64,000 bases of DNA from Halichondria panicea (lineage: Eukaryota; Porifera; Demospongiae; Suberitida; Halichondriidae): assembly GCF_963675165.1 (NCBI RefSeq), contig NC_087386.1, positions 1,943,669-2,007,668 of the forward strand, in the 5' to 3' direction. Positions 53,308 through 64,000 of this stretch are shown one piece after another; position 1 is the stretch's first letter, and each line of letters opens with the position of its first letter. Position numbers and translations under genes: made by a program. The notes under the pieces are model-generated. The model was not told the origin of the DNA. It saw only the letters and a program-made list of their open reading frames with translations, and did no database searches.

Positions 53308-53870
53308 CTTGCTTTTACTACTACAGTATAGTACAGCTTTACAATGTTGTGTCGTGTCCAATCCGTTTAAATGCTTGAGATGTGCAGCAAGGGGAAATCC
53401 ATCCACTAGTGAACTCTGCTGAAACTGTCTTCCTGTTCAAGCTCCTCTTGCATCAGTGTTATGATGGCTATTTTTAGCACGTCAGCTTTGTAATGGTAGA
53501 AGTGGGTGGGGCTCATCCAGCTGATATGCGGGCAAAGATCGTTTGTAACACCAGCATGCAGATCAGCTCCTCATAATAGCAGCATGCAGATCAGCTCCTC
53601 ATAATAGCATGCACCAAAAGCAGCATGCAGATCAGCTCCTCATAATAGCATGCACCAAAGCAGCATGCAGATCAGCTCCTCATAATAGCATGCACCAAAG
53701 CAGCATGCAGATCAGCTGCTCATAATAGCATGGCAAGAAATAATTGTTTAATTTATTTTATTTTATAATTATTGTCGGCATAATTTCACTGACTACAAGT
53801 AGCTCAGAGATAAAAAAATGTACTGGTTTAAAAAAACAATCCAGTTATATAATAAGTTATTTAGTCTGAC
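53308..53870. other. Spacer between P450 genes A and B
   Basis: About 560 bp between two minus-strand genes. It contains the minisatellite 53552-53730 and then AT-rich sequence. It should hold the promoter of gene A; no motif was recognised. Confidence 0.55.
53552..53730. repeat. Minisatellite with unit CAGCATGCAGATCAGCTCCT
   Basis: Five copies of CAGCATGCAGATCAGC then TCCTCATAATAG, most followed by CATGCACCAAAAG, give a period of about 41 bp upstream of P450 gene A. Confidence 0.92.
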
Positions 53871-55849
53871 TTAAAGTTTCTTGAAGGTCAAATCCAACTG
53901 CCTTTCTGGCTTTACCACGAAATTTTGGATGTAACCCATTGGCTTATCGTCAAGAGAGTCCACCTTGTACTCCCTGATGAGGTGAGCCAGGGCAATGTGG
54001 AGCTCTAGCTCAGCTAGCCGACGACCTGAGGGAAACACAAAGTACTGTGAATGAGACATCACCACAACATCACCACAATTAGATTACAATCCAAAACTTA
54101 CCCACACACATTCTGGCACCAAACCCAAAGGGTAGTTGAGCGAACATGCTGGGCAGTGAGTCCTTGTTCTCTTTACTCCACCTCTCTGGTGAGAACTTGT
54201 CCGGCTCAGAGAATAACTCGGGCATTCGTCCAATGAGAACTTGCGGCATAGTGACCTCAGTCTGCGTGGGGGTTAGGGTACATTGTTATTGAACTAATAA
54301 TGGAGGGAGGGCACACACAGCATTAATTTAACTCACCCCTTTTGGAACTGTGTATCCGGATAAGACAACGTCTTCCTCCAGCACACGCTGATTCATCCCG
54401 GCCAGTGGGTACAATCTAATAATTAATGAGCAGTTATTAGAGTGTGTTCTCATAATTATACTTAAGAGCAGTTGTAGCATTCACCTTTGAGTTTCTTTGA
54501 TGGTGCTCCTGAGATAGCTCATCTGGTTGATGTGAGCAGGAGTGACAATCTTGTCTAAGCCGACAACACTCTGTATCTCATTTCTAAGCTTCTCCTGAGC
54601 CTCGGGATTGCTGGCCAGAGAATAGAGAGCCCAAGCAAGTGTGTACGAGGTCTGAGGGGGTTAAAGAGTGTAATTAAGAGCATCACAACAAACATGGCTT
54701 ACTGTTTCAACTCCAGCATTTAGAATATCCATAATGTTTGCTGACACTTCTTCGACACTCATTTTCCCCGAGTGGATCATGTAAGTAATGAAGTCCACTT
54801 TGTCAGGGACCTCCTCCTCACCACTGACTGCCTCCAAGGCTCTCCTGTCATCCTCAGCAATCTCAGCAAGCTTCTCGTCAATATACTTTGCAGATTGGTC
54901 TCGCAATGAAATTTGGTCACTGATAACATTTTTCCATTTTCTCGTGGGAAATATTTTGTAAAGTGGTAACGAGAACAGAAGCTCTGTAAAGCTGACAAAG
55001 AACCTACGAACAGTGGCGATGTATTCTTGACTCTCTGGTGGAGCTCCATTCAAGTTGAGAGTATCAAATCTCTTTCCAAAGGCAAAGAAAGCAACAGCTA
55101 AGCGTTGTAAATATTATATATATAAAACAGTACAATCATGTATAATCCATACTCACATTCAAAGGACCAGTTGAAGAGTAGACTGGGCACATCACTAAGT
55201 AGGGCCGAGTGAGAGTCCTTCTTCATCTCTATGTTCTTGATGAGGTCCAATGTGATGTTGTTGAAGTCCTCGTGGTACTCTGCCACTTTCCTAGGGACCA
55301 TGATGAACTTGGACATTGGAGACCGCATCTTGTGCCACTGCTCACCTTGTCTGAGAGAATATCAGTAGGTGTGTAAGTCAGTTACAGCATGCATGCTAAA
55401 TATACCATGCAACTGTTTAATAGCTAAGACACAAGTGGTAAAGTTTTCTCAATAACTTACGATAGAAACAATCCAGGTGTAGAGATTCCAGCTTCCTTCA
55501 TGATTTTCTTAAATATATCTCCTCCCTCAGGTCTCTTTGGCCATTCTCCATCCATTCTGAAGACTGTCTCCACGTCTTGTGGATCACACACCACTACCTG
55601 CTCAGGGAGTCCAGGGAATATAGCCTCCCGATAGATAGGACCGAATTCAGCAAATCTTTTCTTTATGACATTGCTCATTGTGTACTTGTCATTCCTGTAG
55701 TCGAGGGCAGTGCCTATGAAAGGGTAGCTCCTGGGTCCTGGGATGTCCTCGAACTGTTTTGGGGCAGGAGTGGAGAGCATTCTGCTGGAGCTAGATACCC
55801 TCAAATAGAGGGGAGCCATGGATCGAATGAAATACTTTGCTGTGAGCAT
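53871..55849 (-). CDS. Mitochondrial-clan cytochrome P450, gene B
   Basis: Seven exons: 55461-55849, 55157-55350, 54703-55097, 54485-54651, 54337-54415, 54102-54261, 53871-54025, each the same length as in gene A (1539 nt, 512 aa). Presequence, hinge IPGPRSYPFIG, AGVET, KETQR and the haem loop FGFGARMCVG are intact. It is a very recent tandem duplicate of gene A, differing by scattered substitutions such as GVETV context (NAGVET instead of SAGVET) and RRALEAVSG instead of KRTLEAVSG. Function is presumed the same. Unlike gene A, its exon 1 frame shows no long open upstream extension. Confidence 0.93.
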
Positions 55850-56031
55850 CTTGCTTTACTTTACTGCAGTTCTACAGTAGTGTTGTATGTTCCAATCCAA
55901 TCTGGTTAAATGCTTGAGATGTGCAGCAAGGGGAAATCCATCCACTGTGAACTCTGTTGAAACTATCTTCCTGTTCATGACTCAAGCTCCTCTTAATCTT
56001 GCATCATGAAGTAGATCTACGTGTAGCTGGT

Positions 56032-56139
56032 CTAGCCTCGATCCCAGGCCGAGTTTTCGCTTTTATAACGGTTAGGGGAACAACTAGTTGTTTGCCTAAC
56101 CGTTATAAAAGCAAAAACTCGGCCTGGGATCGAGGCTAG
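56032..56139. mobile_element. Foldback palindrome, TAGCCTCGATCCCAGGC family
   Basis: A 108-bp palindrome starts CTAGCCTCGATCCCAGGCC and returns through GGCCTGGGATCGAGGCTAG. The arms of about 45 bp have one mismatch, and the centre (AACAACTAGTTGTT) is itself palindromic. Related, more decayed copies lie at 14932-14978, 50825-50918 and near 51490. Confidence 0.75.
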
Positions 56140-56623
56140 AGTACAAGGGGGTATTATGAGACCTCTAAATGTTTCTGACCCCCCTGTCTTGCAGTAATCT
56201 TGAGGGAGCTAAATAGCCTGTTCACTAACTACACTACGGTTAATAGGCTTGCATGCAAGCAAAAAAAATTAGTGATAGTGCTTTGTTTGCAGCTAATGCT
56301 AGCATTTAGTGTTCAAAGTGATTCGGGTATTATGAGACACTATTGCAATTAATTAATTTTAACGCTAATTGGCTGTTATAACATAATGTGGAACTTTCTG
56401 ATATATAATACAGCGATTACTCTGCCTATAAAAACAGTTGTGGTATCTTTGTCAACACAAGCATACAACTACAAATTTCTGTTGGAAAAAATACTAGAGT
56501 GGTAGTGCTATTAAATGCAGACAGAGTAGCTGAAGCAGTCCTGTTTTAAACAGCTGTCTCATAATTGGTTCCGTCTCATAACACCTTCTTCTACTCTACA
56601 TGTAGCCTCCTTCACAAGGCCTA

Positions 56624-56800
56624 ATTAAAAAAACATGTTATCGACCTAGCGTTCAAATAGAAAACATCCGGGGCTGGCTGTGCAAGACTACATGTAGCCT
56701 AGCCTCGAGCCTGGGATAGAGGCTAGGCTACATGTAGTCTCGCACACCAGTCCCGGATGTTTTCTATTTGAACGCTAGGTCGATAACATGTTTTTTTAAT
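56624..56800. mobile_element. Foldback palindrome, second type
   Basis: Arms of about 85 bp begin ATTAAAAAAACATGTTATCG and include GACCTAGCGTTCAAATAG; they meet at a centre containing TAGCCTCGAGCC. The centre resembles the ends of the other foldback family, as if one element had inserted into or recombined with another. Confidence 0.72.
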
Positions 56801-56975
56801 CGGGGCTGGTGCGAGACTAATCTACGTGTCAACATACACATATGTCAACCTTCCTTTGTCAAGTATGTAGAGGTAGAAGTGGGCGGGTCTCATCCAGCCA
56901 AACAAAGGAATGTTTACTGAGATTGTCCATAAATTATATCCATTTATCTAGCTAGCTAGCTAGCTGTTGTGCAAC

Positions 56976-58975
56976 ATGCTCTCTGCTATAAGGAAGCTGC
57001 TTCCCTCCATGGCTCCCCTCAATGTGAGGGTGTCCAGCTCTAGAATGCTCTCCACTCCTGCCCCAAAACAGTTTGAGGACATCCCAGGGCCCAGGGGCTA
57101 CCCTTTCATAGGTACTGCCCTCGACTACAGGAATGACAAGTTTACCATGTTCAGAGTCTTGAAGAAGAGGCTGGAAAAGTATGGTCCTTTGTATCGAGAG
57201 AAGATGTTTCCAGGGATGCCGGAGCAATTGGTGGTGTTTATGCCTGACGATATCGAGACTGTGTTTCGATCGGACTCTATTTGGCCAAATAGGCCAGAGG
57301 GTGGGGAGATCACTCAGAAGCTGTTCAGAGATTCTGGAATGACAGAAATTGGAATAATTAGCGCGTAAGAACAATTTTATCTCAGTTACCTTGCAATGTC
57401 TATGTCTACTTTTATAATATAATACGAGCTATTTCCGAACACAATTCTTAGCATGAAGTGTAACTGATTTACACACCCACTGACACACCCACTGATATCC
57501 TCTCAGACAAGGTGAGCAGTGGCACAAGATGCGGTCTCCAATGTCCAAGTTCATCATGGTCCCCAGGAAGGTGGCAGAGTATCACGAGGGCTTCAACAAC
57601 ATCACATTGGATCTCATCAAGAACATAGAGATGAAGAAGGACTCTCACTCGGCCCTACTCAGTGATGTGCCCAGTCTACTCTTCAATTGGTCCTTTGAAT
57701 GTGAGTATATATGGATTATACTTGTAAAGTTGTACTGTTTTAATTTACGAAAAACATTTTTGCAGCTGTTGCTTTATTTTGCCTCGGGAAGCGGCTTGGG
57801 GCACTCACTGAAAGTGGAGAGACTTCACCAGAAAGCCAAGAGTTCATTAAATACGTTGGAAAGCTGTTTAATGACTTCACAGAAGTTTTATTCGCAGTTC
57901 CTCTCTATCTTATCTATCCAACAAAAGGGTGGAAGCATATTGTCAACGTGAACAAGACAGTACACAAGCTGGCACGTCAGTTCATCGACGAGAAGCTTGC
58001 TGAGATTGCTGAGGATGACAGGAGAGCCTTGGAGGCAGTCAGTGGTGAGGAGGAGGTCCCTGACAAAGTGGACTTCATTACTTACATGATCCACTCGGGG
58101 AAGATGAGCGTCGAAGAAGTTTCAGTGAATATCGTCGATCTACTCAGTGCCGGAGTGGAAACTGTAAGAGTGGTATTTTGTTAAAATTGAGTGTCAGACT
58201 TTTTACCCCCTCAGACCTCGTACACACTTTCTTGGGCTCTCTATTCTCTGGCCAGCAATCCTGAGGCTCAAGAGAAGCTTAGAAATGAGATACAGAGTGT
58301 TGTCGGCTCAGACAAGATGGTCACTCCTGCTCACATCAACCTGATGAGCTATCTTAGGAGCATCATCAAAGAAACTCAAAGGTGAACTAAATGATGTTAT
58401 TGAGAGAGAGCTCTTATCCACCCTCTACAACTATAGACTCTACCCAGTTGCTGTGTTCAATCAGCGTGTCCTGCAGCAAGATGTTGTTCTCTCAGGGTAT
58501 ACCGTTCCTGAAGGGGTGCATATAATTATGTCTTAAAATTGTACTTGATCAATGTCTGTTTATAATTTTGTGCATTTCTGACAGACTGAAGTTTTACTTC
58601 CACAAATTCTCCTTGGACGAATGCCCGAGTTATTCTCTGAGCCGGACAAGTTCTCACCAGAGAGGTGGAGTAAAGAGAACAAGGACTCACTGCCCAGCAT
58701 GTTCGCTCAACTACCCTTTGGGTTTGGTGCCAGAATGTGTGTGGGTAAGTTTTGGATTGGAATCTAATTGTGGTGATGTTGTGGTGATGTCTCATTCACA
58801 GTACTTTGTGTTTCCCTCAGGTCGTCGGCTAGCTGAGCTAGAGCTCCACATTGCCTTGGCTCACCTTATCAGGGAGTACAAGGTGGACTGTCTCGACAAA
58901 GAGCCAATGGGGTACATGATGAAGGCACTGCTGAAACCTGACAAACAACTGAACCTAACCTTTAACAAACTTTGA
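56976..58975 (+). CDS. Mitochondrial-clan cytochrome P450, gene C
   Basis: Seven exons: 56976-57364, 57507-57700, 57766-58163, 58215-58381, 58437-58515, 58585-58744, 58821-58975 (1542 nt, 513 aa). The presequence (MLSAIRKLLPSMAP) and hinge IPGPRGYPFIG are similar to genes A and B. AGVET, KETQR and the haem loop FGFGARMCVG then GRRLAELEL are intact. Exon 1 and the first half of exon 3 differ clearly from genes A and B (for example LFCLGKRLGALTESG), whereas exons 2, 4, 6 and most of 7 are almost the same, so the gene is a mosaic. It lies in inverted orientation to A and B. Substrate is unknown. Confidence 0.93.
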
Positions 58976-59312
58976 TTTACATATACAATGACTGCTTAAA
59001 AATAATTTTCATTATATTCAATAGCTTGTTCGTTTTGATTCTTTAATTCAGAGGTAATTGTAATAACACTTTCCAGTAATTTGCGAACATTTGCCATTAA
59101 TTTGTGTACATGATCGATAATTGTGTATATCTCATCGACATTAAGTGCGGATCGAGTCGATCAGCTGCTGTTTGCATATAATATATAATAGTCTTGTCAA
59201 AAATTAAAAATTAAGCTTATATAAGAACCTAAAAGACTTTGTCTGATAAATTAAAACCACAAAAATAATTATTATTACAGAAAAGAATTCAAAAAATTAA
59301 CTTAATGTTGTT
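58976..59312. other. Convergent region between P450 gene C and the kinesin gene
   Basis: About 340 bp of AT-rich sequence lie between two converging 3' ends. No gene, repeat or clear terminator signal was recognised. Confidence 0.5.
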
Positions 59313-59728
59313 TTAATAGTTTGATGACTTTTTCTTTGTGCTTGAGCTGATTTGAGATCTACAGAAATGGACATCGTGTCATATACATGCATGTACATGA
59401 ATATAATTATAAATAGGGGAAATTGAACAGCTATACAGCTACATGTACGTATGGTAGATTGGCACGATCTCATGATACATATAATCAAAAGGCATCACGT
59501 AAACGATGTGTACATAAAACAGCGTTTACTGCTGACACACTGTACCCATATATGGAAGCACGGTTATAACGGGAGCAACTTATGAGGTAAGTAGTGTTAC
59601 TAATTAAGGAAGTGACTCACTTGATGGACCCAGCTAGGAGGGGGTCGAGAGCGTACAGCCAATCATACAGCTCCTTCTCCTTCGTCTGGAGGAGCACTCC
59701 ACGATGCTTAGTGCAGATAGAGAATGTG

Positions 59729-59790
<62 letters not shown>

Positions 59791-62700
59791 GTTGATGTGT
59801 GTGTGTGTGTGTTGTGTGGGGGATTGTGTGTGTGTGTTTGGGAGGGGTTGATGTGTACGTGTGTGTGTGGGCCGGGGGGGTTGGTGTGTGTGTGTGGGGG
59901 GGGTTGAGGGTGGGACATGCACACATTTCAAAAGGGGGGGGGGCTAGAGTTGAAAATGCATATAATGTTTACGGAAGGGAGGGGGTAGGTCTGAAATGCT
60001 TCTATAAAAGTATGGTATTCAGTGCACTTACGGCAGCTGCTTGTTGTTTGTCCTCTGTGTACTGAACCTTAGCACCCGCTAGATTGATGGCCCCCCGCTC
60101 AATCTGTAAGTACACAATAAAGGCATGATCATGCATAATTATACATGATCGTTGAACTTAAATAATAGCTGACCTGGTCTTTCTCACTGTTATAGATGAG
60201 CACGTAGGGTCTCCTCACAACCTAACACAGGAGACAAATGCTAAAATTAACTCCGCCCCCAATACACACAGACACTGTGAATACACATGTAAAGTTGTTA
60301 AAACTGCATGTAGCCATGCAAGTATATGTACACCTACATGCATCATGTCTAACTTTAAGCACGTCACGCTCTATATATAATAATGATGCAAAAAGTCCCA
60401 ACATGTGTTTGAAGCAGGTCAACCCTTCATTACAGCCACTGTTGGTCTGCCCAAACGTACGCTACACAGACTGTACAATACAAGCAGTCAGAGGATAATC
60501 CTACACCCTCACCACGTATCTCCGATGCCACGCTGTGTCCTGCTCTCCAAAGAACTCGAGATATCCCTTCTTTGTGATGGGGTTGCTGCAAACACAGTGA
60601 CAACATCACGACATATAAATGAACAACATAAATATGCTCATACTATATACTTGCATAAATATAAATATAAATATGCTCAAATCCCAAAACGGGTCATAAT
60701 TTAGTCAAAAACAGGCCCAAATAAGACTTTTTGATTTTAACACATCACCAGAAAGGCCTCTCTCTAAGCTTTCAGAAAATCATAAAATTAACGTTATTGG
60801 ACCAACAGAACGAAAGTTATGGCTGTTCAACTATTTAACGCTAGGTCCCTTCATTATTTACGTATAGAACAATAATTATAATAACATACACTGTTACTAA
60901 CTTTTTTGTATGTGTCTTCTCCTCGACCTCTGGCACACACACAGGGGGGGAGGCCAGGAAGGAGCGTCTCCGTCGCCCTGGTGTCGTCGAACCCAATAGT
61001 CCATGAGCAGAGGAGAGTGTGTCTGGCATCATATCACCATGGGAACTAGCAACAGAGGAAGCTGATTGGATGGAATCAAACTCAGGTGGGGGTTCCTGGA
61101 GACAAAAACATACGGCAATGAATATAATGTCTAGTATACTAGAAGTACGTCCACACAGCTGGGCCTAATTGAATTATACATGTACTTCTAAGGGATAGTA
61201 CTGAAGTTACTACCGTATAGCTGGTAATTTTCGTGGGGCAAAATATTCGTGGTTTCGTAGTTGAACACTGGACCACGAATATTTTACCCATGAATGAAGC
61301 GACCTTGCCTACCTTTACCTGCAGTGCAAGCAGCAACCACGAAAATATTATCCACGAAGTGACTAAATATTACTCAACCACGAATGTTTTGTCCCGAAAA
61401 TTACCCGCTACGGTATGTAGCTGTATTTTAAATTATAAACAAAATTGGCTTCATTGCATGTACTTTAGTAGCTACATGTATGCAGCTGATATCAGGGACT
61501 CACTTCTTCCCCCTTTCCTCTCATGAGTAGGTCCACACATTTCTGAGCCAGCATGGCTTTGTGCTCGTCTGAGAGTTTGCTCAGTTCCTGGTCGCTAGGC
61601 ATCGCCAACCCTCTTTCTAGGTGTTTCAGGTCAACCAGCTTCTGGCGTACTTGGAGGATGTGTCGAGCTTTCTCCGTCTACAGGTGTGGTGTGTGTGTGT
61701 GTGTGTGTGTGAGGTGTGTGAGGTGAGTGTGTGTGTGGGTGGGAGGCATGTGGAGTGTGTGAGGCAGTGAAGCAGTGACGGTGGTTTAAAATTAAATTAT
61801 GTATCAGAGGAGGGAGTATAAAGATGCTAAATATGCAGTGCCGGTCAATCAATAGAACCCAACCAACATGTCAGAAGCCGTTAACTAAAGTACAATATCT
61901 CACCTCTTCTATCATGTGTAGCTTGTCGAGCTGCTCCTGATGGTCGTGGATGAGTGAGTCTCGTCTGGGCCGCCATCCCCTCAGGTTCTCCTCCCCCCTC
62001 ACATACACACCAGACGTGTCCACCACAGGTCCTTGAAACTCTGTTGGGAAATATTAGTATGAAACACTCTGTATAGTACAGGAAGTCTTACCAGGCGCTT
62101 TTTCCACTGTTTTCCGCAGACACAGCTCATAGATACCAACGGAGCAATTGCTGCAAATATCAAAATGCATAATAAAATGATACCAAAAACTGGAGGTCAT
62201 CACACAATGAAAGATTTATAATTATATCACATTGTGATCATTAATCGTCTCTACGTGTATAGAGGGTGGTTTGCCCTGAGGGTGTATGTGCATATAAGGC
62301 ACAGCTATAGTTGCCTCTCACTCACTCTTCAGGGGTTTGCTTGGGTCCCGTGAAGAAGGATAAGAATGATCGATTGACTGTCGGCTTTGAATCTCTCCCA
62401 CACACTCTCAGACACATGTCCTTGGTGAAGCAAGCTGGTTGGGGGCTGTTCTCAAGCTAGTACAGGCAGGGGAAAGAAAGACAGTTAAATGAGATGGTAC
62501 CTACAATGTATATATGGCACTTGCTAAAAGCTACTGACACCATAATTAAATAATGGAATGAATGTGATATATAGTGTAAGACAGTTTAGAACGGAGCAGG
62601 TATAGCTATATGATTCTGAGTTCCTAGCTAGTACAGAAGGGCTTTACCTCAATGTAGGCTGATAGCGTGCAGTAGACGAAGCTGTTCTGAGGGGTCAGTC

Positions 62701-63902
62701 TGAGTGGGGGTGGACACACAATCATGATAGCATACATCCCCAACGCTAGATGGCGATCAAAACTGAAATTTCATTGCTCATAAAAATAAATGGAGAGCAC
62801 AGAATGTTACTCCTGCCATCCACCAACACTATGGCAACCATGATGCTAGCCTAGCTATACAATCCTCACACACTGTCGTTACCTGTTGAGTAGGAGTGAG
62901 TTGTGTAGAGAGCTGTCCCATGATGCCTCCAGGCGATAGTACGTCCTGCAGTAGTGTGGAGGGTGGGGGGGGGGGGGGGTAACTATACAGGGGGTCTATT
63001 ACTGAATGTAGCTAATAACACATGAGGTAAGTGATAATACGTGTATTCTTCCACACTAAGATACTGTCATGTGCAAGCATTGGGGCCACTCAAGCTAGCA
63101 AAACTGGATTCTTCAAATTTGGCACACTGCAACTATTAGCTACAGGACACACCTATCCTCAGCCTCGTAGTGGTGAGAGGGTAACACACTGAGTGAGAGA
63201 ACAGTGCTCTGATTGTCCACCTCCGATGAGCCCTCACGAGTCAACCGAACACGACCTGTGGAGGGGAGGGAGGAGGGCTTTGAGAGACTGTAACTTTAGG
63301 GTGGATGGCTCAATTTCAGTGGTTTTAACATTTCTAAGTAGCTGAAAGTAAGCTCTATCAGGATTATTATAATATAATATACTCAAATTTTTTATTGGTT
63401 CAAAATTTACCAAAACACGGAGTACTGTACGCTTACCTACAACCAGCTCGCTGACTTTAGTCCATTGAAGTTCAGGACCAGATTCATAGATTAGAGTCAT
63501 TCGTATCCTTCGTTGTAGACCTTGCTGTAACAGGAACACTCCGCCCTGGTCGTCTTGGTGATCTACGGTGACGGGCTCATATTGACCAGAGGCCCCTAGC
63601 TCACAGATCTCAAAGTGAGTGAGGATATCAACACGAGCGTAAGAGTGGGTGGAGCTAGAGGGAGAGAGGGGTGTGGTCAATCGAGGCAGTGATTACTGAA
63701 TAACTTTGACATATACAATTAATACAAACCACTTAGCTAGTGTATATTACAGGTCACACTCTATGTCATGTGGCAGGCCACTCTCTCTCACCCTGCCGAG
63801 TCAAAGACGACGGTCTTGGATGATCTGACGGGAGTGGATGAGAATCGTGAGGGGGGTAGTGGGGAGGCCGAGCGATACTGCATGTTAGGATCCCCCACAG
63901 AC
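59313..63902 (-). CDS. KIF1A/KIF1B-like kinesin-3, C-terminal part with PH domain (cut by the right edge)
   Basis: Fifteen exons are visible: 63792-63902, 63437-63654, 63153-63255, 62883-62945, 62648-62762, 62326-62456, 62092-62150, 61904-62040, 61504-61677, 60902-61095, 60513-60585, 60174-60221, 60032-60103, 59621-59730, 59313-59358. They encode about 550 residues. Stalk motifs match KIF1 ([62 protein letters not shown]). The C-terminal PH domain ([58 protein letters not shown]) binds phosphoinositides on cargo vesicles in relatives. The last exon gives a Ser/Lys-rich end ([11 protein letters not shown]). Motor and FHA domains must lie beyond the right edge. Its role would be plus-end vesicle transport along microtubules. 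Confidence 0.94.
59731..59908. repeat. (GT)n-rich microsatellite next to a kinesin splice acceptor
   Basis: GT repeats with GGG interruptions lie just upstream, in transcript sense, of the exon 59621-59730, ending in CACACAG at the acceptor. Confidence 0.9.
60701..60830. repeat. Dispersed roughly 130-bp repeat, copy 2 (kinesin intron)
   Basis: The same sequence as at 22711-22838 and in the same orientation, from GTCAAAAACAGGCCC to GTTATGGCTGTTCAA. Confidence 0.65.
61211..61415. mobile_element. MITE-like element in a kinesin intron
   Basis: A 205-bp element with terminal inverted repeats TACCGTATAGCTGGTAATTT and AAAATTACCCGCTACGGTA. It is the reverse-orientation relative of 20417-20622 and better preserved. 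TA at both ends is compatible with a TA target duplication as in Tc1/mariner-derived MITEs. It contains no ORF for a transposase. Confidence 0.78.
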
Positions 63903-64000
63903 CTGAGTGTGTGTGTGTGTGTGTGTGGTGGGCGGGTGTGGGGGTGGGGGGTGGATGATTGCTCTGCCAACAACTGAGTTATTACATAAACCAGGAGTGC

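Larger units (their letters stand above)
55850..56975. other. Divergent region between P450 genes B and C with two foldback elements
   Basis: Genes B and C point away from each other, so both promoters lie here. The region holds near-perfect palindromes at 56032-56139 and 56624-56800. Between them is AT-rich sequence with no coding segment. GCTAGCTAGCTAGCTAGC precedes the start of gene C. Confidence 0.7.

Noticed and set aside
52915-53406. Extended N terminus of P450 gene A to 53406
   Set aside because: The paralogues start at the conserved MLTAKYF/MLSAIRK; the upstream extension lacks similarity and places residues before a good mitochondrial presequence.
62648-62710. Apparent acceptor CCCCCACTCAG inside a kinesin exon
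   Set aside because: The reading frame runs through from 62762 with good KIF1-like sequence, so an intron end here is unnecessary.

Overview
The window is eukaryotic nuclear DNA from an animal. Every recognisable gene is split by many mostly short GT-AG introns, and several families are typical of animals: an NSP/BCAR3-type SH2 adaptor, a CIP4/FBP17/TOCA F-BAR protein, a KIF1-type kinesin-3, mitochondrial-clan P450s and a small secreted EGF-C2 protein. Gene density, short introns, tandem paralogue arrays and a non-vertebrate sequence character suggest an early-branching invertebrate. A sponge is my best guess, but this is inference. No rRNA, tRNA, CRISPR array or bacterial-type operon was recognised.

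Layout, left to right. (1) 1-7835, minus strand: five tandem short-chain dehydrogenase/reductase (SDR) genes, the first cut by the window edge. Two more copies lie on the plus strand at 15159-19114. All share one exon plan and most carry an acidic, Thr/Pro-rich C-terminal tail. One minus copy has a frameshift, and one plus copy lacks exactly one intron. (2) 8495-14780, plus, between the two SDR groups: an 8-exon gene joining a Nudix-like domain, a Pro/Gln-rich linker with one CCCH zinc finger, and WD40-like repeats. I do not recognise this architecture. (3) 19390-24618, minus: a complete AP-3 mu adaptin gene of 16 exons. (4) 25018-35720, minus: an NSP-family adaptor with an N-terminal SAM domain, an SH2 domain, a cluster of ITIM-like tyrosines and a Cdc25-like domain. 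(5) 36548-46561, minus: a complete CIP4/FBP17/TOCA gene (F-BAR, HR1, SH3). Its last intron holds an intronless plus-strand gene for a secreted EGF-C2 protein (39196-39792). (6) 47206-50555, plus: CDC7 kinase, divergent from the F-BAR gene. (7) 51040-58975: three mitochondrial-clan P450 genes, two minus and one plus. (8) 59313-63902, minus: the C-terminal part of a KIF1-like kinesin with its PH domain; the motor lies beyond the right edge.

The genes do not form one pathway. Vesicle and membrane traffic recurs (AP-3, F-BAR, KIF1), as does redox metabolism in local duplications (SDR, P450). Introns are rich in CA/GT microsatellites up to about 600 bp, minisatellites, two inverted copies of a MITE-like element, and foldback palindromes. 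In many introns the microsatellite itself supplies the splice donor or acceptor.

Exon coordinates were assigned by eye from splice signals, reading-frame continuity and family similarity. For each complete gene the exon lengths sum to a whole number of codons; the one exception is SDR copy 3, which does so only with a shifted acceptor.
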